This document shows positions 1-5,086 of a stretch of DNA of 5,086 bases, piece by piece (position 1 is the first letter of the stretch; the number at the start of each line of letters is the position of its first letter). The position numbers were made by a program, and so were the translations under genes. The stretch comes from Flavobacterium sp. (GTDB lineage: Bacteria > Bacteroidota > Bacteroidia > Flavobacteriales > Flavobacteriaceae): contig JAUXNR010000160.1 in NCBI GenBank assembly GCA_030682755.1, forward strand, positions 1 to 5,086, read 5' to 3'. Below the pieces are notes generated by a model. The model was not told the origin of the DNA, did not search any database, and saw only the letters and a program-made list of their open reading frames with translations.

Positions 1-1041
1 GTCTTGAGCAGTTGAAAATACTTCAAAATCATAGGTTAAAGAAGAAGTAAAGCCCATATCACCGCCACACAAACGAAGAATGCGATACGGTAATTTTAAC
101 TCGTCTAACAAAGTTTTTACGTGGTCTACCATACCTTCTAACGCTTCATACGATTTATCAGGATGTTCAATGCGAACAATTTCTACTTTGTCAAATTGGT
201 GCAAACGGTTTAAACCACGAACGTGAGCTCCATAAGATCCGGCTTCACGACGGAAACACGGTGTATAACCTGTACACAAAACTGGCAATTCGTTTTCATT
301 TAAAATCACATCGCGAAACAAGTTGGTTACCGGAACCTCAGCCGTTGGAATCAAATACAAATCATCAACACCAACATGATACATCTGACCTTCTTTATCA
401 GGTAACTGTCCTGTTCCAAAACCCGACGCTTCATTCACTAAATGTGGCACTTGGTATTCAACATATCCGGCTTCTGTATTTTTATCTAAAAAATAAGCAA
501 TTAAAGCTCTTTGCAAACGAGCTCCTTTGCCTTTATAAACCGGGAAACCTGCTCCGGTGATTTTTACGCCTAACTCAAAATCAATAATGTCGTATTTTTT
601 TACCAAATCCCAATGCGGTAAGGCTCCTTCATGAAGTTTAGGAATTTCGCCCGCCTCAAAAACAGTCAGGTTATCTTCTGGAGTTTTTCCTTCAGGAACA
701 ATAGCAGCCGGAGTATTTGGAATTTTATACAATTCTTCTGCCAAAGCAGTAGTATATTTTTCTAAGGCTTCTTTCAATTGAGCTGTTTGCTCTTTAAACG
801 AAGTAGATTTTTCCTTTAAAGCAGTGGCTTGTTCTTTTTGACCCGATTTCATCAAATCACCAATTTCTTTGGATAACAAATTTGACTCTGCCAAAACGTT
901 GTCTAAAGCCACTTGAGTAGCTCGACGTTTTTCATCTAAATCTAAAACGGTATCTACCAAAGTAACGGCATCCATATTTCGTTTCGCCAAAGCAGCGATA
1001 ACTTGATCTCTATTTTCCCGAATAACGGCTATTTGTAACAT
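1..1041 (-). CDS. serS: Seryl-tRNA synthetase, 3' end cut by window edge
   Basis: This cytoplasmic class II aminoacyl-tRNA synthetase charges tRNA-Ser (and tRNA-Sec where present) with serine using ATP. Reading leftward from ATG at 1041-1039, the frame stays open for 347 codons to base 1, so the 3' end is missing; bacterial SerRS is usually about 420-430 residues. Residues ~25-105 form the charged, heptad-like N-terminal coiled-coil arm that grips the long variable arm of tRNA-Ser. The catalytic core follows. TAEVPVTN (233-240) contains the serine-binding TxE. Class II motif 2 spans 263-287, beginning FRREAGSYG and ending HQFDKVE. CGGDMGF (325-331) and TYDFEVF (336-342) match the region just before the SSxSN block. 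Motif 3 lies outside the window. The start fits the family (MLQIAVIREN), and no Shine-Dalgarno is visible, as is usual in Bacteroidota. The gene is divergent from the fumarase gene. Identity is very secure. Confidence 0.97.
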   Translation of the reverse strand, partial: MLQIAVIRENRDQVIAALAKRNMDAVTLVDTVLDLDEKRRATQVALDNVLAESNLLSKEIGDLMKSGQKEQATALKEKSTSFKEQTAQLKEALEKYTTALAEELYKIPNTPAAIVPEGKTPEDNLTVFEAGEIPKLHEGALPHWDLVKKYDIIDFELGVKITGAGFPVYKGKGARLQRALIAYFLDKNTEAGYVEYQVPHLVNEASGFGTGQLPDKEGQMYHVGVDDLYLIPTAEVPVTNLFRDVILNENELPVLCTGYTPCFRREAGSYGAHVRGLNRLHQFDKVEIVRIEHPDKSYEALEGMVDHVKTLLDELKLPYRILRLCGGDMGFTSSLTYDFEVFSTAQD

Positions 1042-1066
1042 AGTGAGAAGCTTAATTTTAAAAAAG

Positions 1067-1074
1067 CAAAGGTA
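1067..1074 (-). promoter_or_regulatory. Predicted -7 box of the serS promoter
   Basis: On the minus strand this reads TACCTTTG, an exact match to the Bacteroidota -7 consensus TAnnTTTG. It lies 25 bases upstream of the serS ATG, which would give a leader of roughly 20 bases. A convincing -33 TTG at 17-23 bases is not visible; only T-rich sequence lies around 1092-1099. The call therefore rests on the -7 box and its position. Confidence 0.6.
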
Positions 1075-1153
1075 AACAAATGTTTGGGAGTTAAAAATGA
1101 ATTATGCAATTCAAGTTTCGTTTAATTACATTTTTCAAATCCCACAAAAATGG

Positions 1154-1161
1154 TAACTTTA
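1154..1161 (+). promoter_or_regulatory. Predicted -7 box of the fumarase promoter
   Basis: TAACTTTA matches the Bacteroidota TAnnTTTG box at all but the last base and is followed by CACTTTAAAA. It lies 18 bases upstream of the preferred fumarase start at 1180, leaving a short A-rich leader. It overlaps the codons just after the alternative upstream ATG at 1150, which argues against using that ATG. No clear -33 TTG is seen at the expected distance. Confidence 0.45.
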
Positions 1162-1179
1162 CACTTTAAAACTACAACT

Positions 1180-2781
1180 ATGGATTTTATATACCAAGAC
1201 GCATATCCCATTCTAAAAGACGACACCGAATATAGAAAAATTACTTCCGATTTTGTAAAAGTTGAAACACATGGCAACCGCGAAGTGTTGACCATTGACC
1301 CACAAGGAATTGCCTTATTGGCCGAAGAAGCTTTGAGCGATGTGTCGTTTATGCTGCGGTCTTCGCATTTGGAAAAATTACGAAAAATAATTGACGATCC
1401 GGAAGCGACCGACAACGATCGTTTTGTGGCATACAACCTTTTGCAAAATGCCGTTGTGGCGGTTGAAGGGCAATTGCCTTCTTGTCAAGATACCGGAACG
1501 GCTATCGTTATGGCAAAAAAAGGTGAAAATGTGTACACCGGTGCTGATGATGGCGAATGGCTTTCAAGAGGGATTTTTAATACCTATCAAAAAAGGAATT
1601 TGCGTTATTCTCAAATTGTTCCGATTTCGATGTTTGAAGAAAAAAACTCAGGCTCCAACTTACCGGCCCAGATTGATATTTATGCCAAAAAAGGAAACTC
1701 CTACGAATTTTTATTTTTAGCAAAAGGTGGAGGTTCTGCCAACAAAACGTTCTTATATCAAAAAACAAAATCCTTGTTAAATGAAAAATCATTAGAGACT
1801 TTTGTTCGAGAACGTATCATGGATTTAGGCACTTCTGCTTGTCCGCCCTATCATTTGGCTTTAGTAATTGGCGGGACGTCTGCAGAAGCAAATTTAGCCG
1901 CTGTAAAAAAAGCATCAGCCGGTTATTTTGACCATTTGCCCACCACCGGAAACATGGCCGGGCAGGCTTTCAGAGATTTGGAATGGGAAAAACGCGTGCA
2001 ACAAATTTGCCAAGAAAGTGCCATTGGTGCTCAATTTGGCGGAAAATATTTAACTCATGATGTTCGTGTGATTCGTTTGCCACGTCACGCGGCTTCTTGT
2101 CCGGTTGGCATGGGTGTTTCCTGTTCTGCAGATAGAAATATCAAGGGGAAAATCACCAAAGACGGTATTTTTGTAGAACAATTGGAAACCAATCCAAAAC
2201 GATTTTTACCGGAAACAGCTCCGCATTTAGAAGAACCGGTTACTGTTGATTTGAATCGTCCGATGAAAGAAATTTTGGCTGAATTATCAAAATACCCCAT
2301 CAAAACCCGATTGAAATTAAACGGAACATTAATCGTAGCCCGAGATATCGCTCATGCAAAAATCAAGGAATTATTAGATGCCGGTAAACCTATGCCGGAC
2401 TATTTCAAAAACCATCCGGTGTATTATGCAGGTCCGGCCAAAACACCCGAAGGAATGCCATCAGGAAGTTTCGGTCCAACCACAGCAGGCAGAATGGACG
2501 TTTATGTGGAAGAATTTCAAAAACACGGTGGCAGCATGATTATGCTGGCCAAAGGAAACCGCACCGATGAAGTTCGAAATGCTTGTCAAAAATATGGCGG
2601 CTTCTATTTAGGTTCCATTGGAGGTCCGGCTGCAATTCTCGCTAAAGAAAACATTCTATCTGTTGAAGTTGTTGACTTTGAAGAATTGGGCATGGAAGCA
2701 GTTCGAAAAATCACCATCAAAGACTTTCCGGCGTTTATCATTACGGATGATAAAGGAAATGACTTCTTTGCGAATTTGTAA
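1180..2781 (+). CDS. fumA: Class I (iron-sulfur) fumarate hydratase
   Basis: This cytoplasmic TCA-cycle enzyme reversibly hydrates fumarate to L-malate using an oxygen-sensitive [4Fe-4S] cluster. It is a single chain of 533 residues, close to E. coli FumA/FumB (about 548), with both the N-terminal domain and the C-terminal beta region. The likely cluster ligands are C102 (LPSCQDTGT), C221 (GTSACPPYH) and C315 (VSCSADRN). Their spacing of 119 and 94 equals that recalled for the structurally studied Leishmania enzyme (C133, C252, C346). By the same alignment the active-site residues D104, R142, H303, R388, T434, R438 and K458 are present, so it should be active. The frame also has an ATG at 1150 (10 extra residues, [10 protein letters not shown]). 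I chose 1180 because [15 protein letters not shown] is the start I recall for flavobacterial relatives and because 1150 overlaps the -7 box. It is probably monocistronic. The symbol marks the class I family, not strict orthology to E. coli fumA over fumB. Confidence 0.96.
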   Translation: MDFIYQDAYPILKDDTEYRKITSDFVKVETHGNREVLTIDPQGIALLAEEALSDVSFMLRSSHLEKLRKIIDDPEATDNDRFVAYNLLQNAVVAVEGQLPSCQDTGTAIVMAKKGENVYTGADDGEWLSRGIFNTYQKRNLRYSQIVPISMFEEKNSGSNLPAQIDIYAKKGNSYEFLFLAKGGGSANKTFLYQKTKSLLNEKSLETFVRERIMDLGTSACPPYHLALVIGGTSAEANLAAVKKASAGYFDHLPTTGNMAGQAFRDLEWEKRVQQICQESAIGAQFGGKYLTHDVRVIRLPRHAASCPVGMGVSCSADRNIKGKITKDGIFVEQLETNPKRFLPETAPHLEEPVTVDLNRPMKEILAELSKYPIKTRLKLNGTLIVARDIAHAKIKELLDAGKPMPDYFKNHPVYYAGPAKTPEGMPSGSFGPTTAGRMDVYVEEFQKHGGSMIMLAKGNRTDEVRNACQKYGGFYLGSIGGPAAILAKENILSVEVVDFEELGMEAVRKITIKDFPAFIITDDKGNDFFANL

Positions 2782-2796
2782 GAAGTATTGTAGTTC

Positions 2797-2833
2797 AAAA
2801 ACAAAAAAGCCGTCTCTAGCTTAGAGACGGCTT
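2797..2833 (-). terminator. Intrinsic terminator, T-tract on the minus strand
   Basis: A perfect 12-bp stem (2807-2818 AAGCCGTCTCTA pairing with 2822-2833 TAGAGACGGCTT) closes a 3-base loop. On the minus strand the stem runs directly into TTTTTTGTTTTT (2808-2797), a classic rho-independent layout. On the plus strand the bases after the stem are CATTGTAAAAC, with no T-tract, so although it sits 25 bases after the fumarase stop its best orientation is leftward. It could still work in both directions, since the hairpin alone may block or stabilise the fumarase transcript end. Leftward it would end either the kinase/crotonase transcript (over 320 bases after the crotonase stop) or the small unit at 2914-3104. 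Confidence 0.8.
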
Positions 2834-2913
2834 CATTGTAAAACTTAAATAAGTCTTTTATTTTAGGTGTATTCTGAAAAATATTCAAAATTTTTAAACC
2901 TCAAACTACTTTT

Positions 2914-3057
2914 TTACAGTAAATAATCCCAAAAATTTTCTTTATGAATAACCTGAGTAGTTTTGGGATGATAACTTTCTGTAAATGATTTTGTGAATCT
3001 TACTTTTACATTTGGATTATACTTTATTTCATAAGCGTCAATTTCAGATTATTCCAT
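2914..3057 (-). pseudogene. Possible broken small gene, early in-frame TAA
   Basis: On the minus strand ATG GAA (3057-3052) is followed by TAA (3051-3049), then 44 sense codons to a TAA at 2916-2914. The predicted peptide looks protein-like: mixed charged and aromatic residues, including KVRFTKSFTESYHPKTTQ and ending ENFWDYLL. No in-frame ATG, GTG or TTG follows the early stop, so as written the frame could not be translated from a normal start. Upstream frames are full of stops. A promoter-like pair lies just upstream and a terminator just downstream on the same strand. It could be a small gene with a nonsense mutation, a 3' remnant of a larger gene, a sequencing error, or chance in a small-RNA gene. 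I do not recognise the family and assign no function. Confidence 0.35.
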
Positions 3058-3072
3058 ACTATGTTAAGACAC

Positions 3073-3104
3073 AAAACATAATAAAATGATATTACAATAT
3101 CAAA
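3073..3104 (-). promoter_or_regulatory. Promoter-like pair facing the small frame
   Basis: On the minus strand TTTG (3104-3101), a 20-base spacer and TATGTTTT (3080-3073, followed by G) match the Bacteroidota pattern TTG-N17-23-TAnnTTTG, with one mismatch or a one-base shift in the -7 box. The predicted start point near 3066 is about 10 bases before the ATG at 3057. In such AT-rich DNA chance matches are common, so the support is mainly the good spacing and the position in front of a protein-like frame. Confidence 0.4.
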
Positions 3105-3125
3105 TAATTATAATAATATGATATT
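3087..3125. repeat. Palindrome TGATATT-AC-AATATCA plus a third half-site
   Basis: TGATATT (3087-3093) and AATATCA (3096-3102) are perfect 7-base inverted arms around AC. A third copy, TGATATT, lies at 3119-3125. The palindrome fills most of the spacer between the -33-like and -7-like boxes at 3073-3104, where a repressor would block a promoter. Other readings are a weak AT-rich hairpin followed on the minus strand by TTTTATT, which could act as a poor terminator after the crotonase gene, or chance in AT-rich DNA. Confidence 0.4.
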
Positions 3126-3154
3126 TGAAAATAATTTTTAAGCTTTCTAATTGT

Positions 3155-3937
3155 TTATTCTCCTTTAAAATCCGCTTTTCTTTTCTCTAAAAATGCTGTT
3201 GTTCCTTCTTTAAAATCTGCTGTCCCAAATGATTTTCCGAAGTTTTTAATTTCTATTTCATAACCATTTACACCGTCTTTAAAATTGGCATTAACAGCCT
3301 GAATTGCATTTGAAATAGCAACTGGAGAATTTTTAGCAATTTTTGAAGCAATTCCTTTGGTAAATTCCAATAATTCTGCTTGTGGAACAACGTGATTCAC
3401 TAGGCCATAATTTTTTGCTGTTTCTGCATCAATCATTGTTGCAGTCATAATCATTTCCATCGCACGTCCTTTTCCGACTAATTGTGGCAAACGTTGTGTT
3501 CCGCCATAACCGGGAATTACACCTAAAGTTACTTCAGGCAAACCCATTTTGGCATTGTCTGAAGCAATTCTGAAATGAGCAGACATGGCTAATTCCAGTC
3601 CGCCGCCAAGAGCAAATCCGTTTACGGCAGCAATGACGGGAGTAGATAAATTTTCAACAAAATCAAACAACATTTCTTGACCTTTTGCGGCTAAATTTCC
3701 GCCTTCTTCCACAGAAAAATGTGCAAACTCTGAAATATCAGCTCCGGCTACAAAAGCTTTTTCACCGCTTCCGGTAATGATAATTGCTCGGGTTGAGTTG
3801 TCTTTATCTTCTGCATCAAAAGCTTGATGAAGTTCTTCAATCGTGGCTTTGTTTAATGCGTTTAATTTGGTTGGACGGTTAATTGTTATTGTAGTTATAC
3901 CGTTTTCTTTTTCAAGTAGTAAATTTTCAAAATTCAT
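3155..3937 (-). CDS. Enoyl-CoA hydratase/isomerase (crotonase family)
   Basis: This is a soluble crotonase-fold protein, probably adding water across 2-trans-enoyl-CoA in fatty-acid or related acyl-CoA breakdown and acting as a trimer or hexamer as the family does. It is complete at 260 residues, a usual length. AGADI (64-68) and G112 should form the oxyanion hole. E115 (GGGLELA) and E135 (GLPEVTLG) are the two catalytic glutamates, 20 residues apart as in mitochondrial enoyl-CoA hydratase (E144/E164). IPGYGGTQRLP (141-151) follows as in true hydratases, and the C-terminus ends in the usual FLEKRKADF helix. Both glutamates favour hydratase activity over the isomerase-only or dehalogenase branches, but the chain-length preference cannot be read from the sequence. 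The start at 3937 lies 11 bases after the kinase stop, without a Shine-Dalgarno, so the two are probably one operon. No strong terminator lies directly after the stop. Confidence 0.95.
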   Translation of the reverse strand: MNFENLLLEKENGITTITINRPTKLNALNKATIEELHQAFDAEDKDNSTRAIIITGSGEKAFVAGADISEFAHFSVEEGGNLAAKGQEMLFDFVENLSTPVIAAVNGFALGGGLELAMSAHFRIASDNAKMGLPEVTLGVIPGYGGTQRLPQLVGKGRAMEMIMTATMIDAETAKNYGLVNHVVPQAELLEFTKGIASKIAKNSPVAISNAIQAVNANFKDGVNGYEIEIKNFGKSFGTADFKEGTTAFLEKRKADFKGE

Positions 3938-3948
3938 GATTCTTTGAT

Positions 3949-5086
3949 TTATTCGTTAGTGTTAATTGGAAAAATTACAGTAAAAAGTGTTCCAACATGC
4001 TGTTGAGAAGTAAATGAAATTGTTCCGTTATAATTTTCAATTATCTTTTTTATAATTCCCAGTCCAAGTCCCATTCCGCTGGATTTGGTTGTGAATTTTG
4101 GTTCAAAAATAAATTCTTGTTGTTCTTTTGAAATGCCTATTCCGTTGTCTTGAACAGTAATTTTAAAACTATGATTCTCTTTTGTCACAGCAACAATCAC
4201 TTTGGGGTTTTCCATTGATTGCGGTATTGCTTGAATTGCATTTTTCACCAAATTCGTAATGACTCTGATTAGTTGCGTTCTATCCATTTTAGCAATTATT
4301 TCTTCTTCTGAAGATTCAAATTGTATATAACTCTCATTGAAAATTTCAAGTGCCAATCTAATAATTTTCACCACATTAATGGTGTCATTTTGTTGAGCCG
4401 GCATTGATGCAAAATTTGAAAAGGCATTTGCAACAGAACTCATCGTGTCAATTTGTTGCAAAAGCGTCTTGGTATAATCATCAAGCTTTAAATTGATTTC
4501 AGGGTCAGTTGGGTCAAACTTTCTTTGAAAACTCTGAACGGTCAAACGCATAGGTGTCAATGGATTTTTAATTTCATGAGCCACTTGTTTTGCCATTTCC
4601 CGCCAAGCTTCTTCACGTTCACTTTGGGCTAATTTTACAGCACTTTCTTCCAACTCGTCAATCATACTATTGTATGCATTAACCAACAATTGAATTTCTG
4701 AACTTGCGGCAGATTGATCAATTTTTTCATTCCTTCTGTTTAAACGAGTAATTGTGATTCTATCTGAAATATTTTTTATTGATTTTGTAATGTAGCTTGA
4801 TAGGAAATAAGCCAAAACAAATGCGACAATAAACATTAACACATAAACCTGTGCTAAATTGATTAAGAAACGTTGTGTCTCTCTTTCATAATATTCATCA
4901 TCTTCAATATAAGGTAAATTTAAAATACCTATAGGTTTGAATCGTTCGTCAATAATTTGGCTGTAGGATGCTCTGTATTTTACATTATTTAAATTCTTAA
5001 TTTCCACATACCGCTTGTCAATGCTTGATTCAACAAGTTTGATAATGTTATTGGAAATTGGAGGCGTAACGCTGTCTGTTGCAAAA
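3949..5086 (-). CDS. NtrY-like sensor histidine kinase, N-terminus cut by window edge
   Basis: This inner-membrane two-component kinase autophosphorylates a histidine and passes phosphate to a response regulator not present here. The frame is open to the right edge (first whole codon at 5085), giving 378 residues. A GTG at 5007 is an internal valine, not the start. In window numbering, residues 1-72 look periplasmic, 73-99 are a transmembrane helix, and ~95-147 are a HAMP domain running into a charged linker helix. The H box has H170 in VAHEIKNPLTPM, preceded by AWREMAKQ, a pattern typical of NtrY-type kinases. The N box has N282 in TNLVKNAIQAI, G1 has D313 in DNGIGI, the F box is FEPKFTTK (327-334), and G2 is GMGLGLGI (337-344). 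All key residues are present, so kinase activity is expected. There is no receiver domain. The signal sensed is unknown, and NtrY-like names the subfamily only; a nitrogen role is not implied. Confidence 0.93.
   Translation of the reverse strand, partial: FATDSVTPPISNNIIKLVESSIDKRYVEIKNLNNVKYRASYSQIIDERFKPIGILNLPYIEDDEYYERETQRFLINLAQVYVLMFIVAFVLAYFLSSYITKSIKNISDRITITRLNRRNEKIDQSAASSEIQLLVNAYNSMIDELEESAVKLAQSEREEAWREMAKQVAHEIKNPLTPMRLTVQSFQRKFDPTDPEINLKLDDYTKTLLQQIDTMSSVANAFSNFASMPAQQNDTINVVKIIRLALEIFNESYIQFESSEEEIIAKMDRTQLIRVITNLVKNAIQAIPQSMENPKVIVAVTKENHSFKITVQDNGIGISKEQQEFIFEPKFTTKSSGMGLGLGIIKKIIENYNGTISFTSQQHVGTLFTVIFPINTNE

Larger units (their letters stand above)
2782..3154. other. AT-rich intergenic gap between convergent genes
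   Basis: This 373-base gap separates the 3' ends of the fumarase (plus) and crotonase (minus) genes. From right to left it holds a palindrome overlapping a promoter-like pair, a short interrupted protein-like frame, and a strong hairpin, all oriented on the minus strand and listed separately. I found no intact gene of recognised family, no tRNA and no mobile-element ends. Base composition is clearly more AT-rich than in the neighbouring genes. Confidence 0.8.

Noticed and set aside
261..560. Plus-strand open frame of 99 codons
   Set aside because: It lies fully antisense to the conserved serS core, and its product shows no recognisable domain.
1127..1134. TACATTTT as an alternative fumarase -7 box
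   Set aside because: It lacks the final G, has no TTG at the right distance, and is farther from the preferred start than TAACTTTA.
1122..1436. Minus-strand open frame of 104 codons across the fumarase start
   Set aside because: It is antisense to the conserved fumarase N-terminal region and to its promoter, with no family features.
2843..2855. ACTTA-AA-TAAGT short hairpin followed by T-rich sequence on the plus strand, as the fumarase terminator
   Set aside because: The stem is only 5 bp and mostly A-T, with a 2-base loop, so it is too weak to call.
2604..2888. Minus-strand open frame of 94 codons running through the hairpin into the fumarase 3' end
   Set aside because: Most of it is antisense to the conserved fumarase C-terminus and it would translate straight through the terminator stem. 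The ATG region has no better promoter than the surrounding sequence.
2926..2969. Inverted repeat ATCCCAAAA / TTTTGGGAT with 26 bases between the arms
   Set aside because: It lies inside the small protein-like frame, has no T-tract and has a long loop; chance or coding constraint explains it adequately.
5005..5007. GTG as the start of the histidine kinase
   Set aside because: The frame continues without a stop to the right edge with plausible periplasmic-domain sequence, so this is an internal valine codon.

Overview
The window looks like a chromosomal stretch from a member of the Flavobacteriia (Bacteroidota), probably a Flavobacterium relative. The DNA is AT-rich and three of the four main genes have a visible TAA stop or are cut by the edge. 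Gene starts lack a Shine-Dalgarno sequence, and several upstream regions carry the Bacteroidota -7 box TAnnTTTG. The protein sequences are also of flavobacterial type. This assignment is inferred from sequence style, not from a database search.

Layout: Bases 1-1041 (minus) hold most of a seryl-tRNA synthetase gene (serS), cut at its 3' end by the left edge. A 138-base divergent spacer (1042-1179) holds back-to-back -7 boxes for serS and for the next gene. Bases 1180-2781 (plus) encode a complete class I iron-sulfur fumarate hydratase, with the cluster cysteines and active-site residues of the family in place. A 373-base AT-rich gap (2782-3154) follows. Bases 3155-3937 (minus) encode a crotonase-family enoyl-CoA hydratase/isomerase. 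Bases 3949-5086 (minus) encode the C-terminal part of an NtrY-like membrane histidine kinase, whose N-terminus lies beyond the right edge. Kinase and crotonase are 11 bases apart in the order kinase then crotonase, so they are probably co-transcribed.

The genes cover translation (serS), the TCA cycle (fumarase), acyl-CoA metabolism (crotonase) and signalling (kinase). Apart from the kinase/crotonase pair, nothing links them in one pathway.

The least ordinary part is the 2782-3154 gap. On the minus strand it holds, in order, a promoter-like pair with consensus spacing, a palindrome inside that promoter, a short protein-like frame (ATG, one codon, TAA, then 44 sense codons and a stop), and a strong hairpin followed by a T-tract. 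Together these look like a small transcription unit: a recently broken or decayed small gene, or a small RNA. I saw no CRISPR array, tRNA, rRNA, insertion sequence or defence system.
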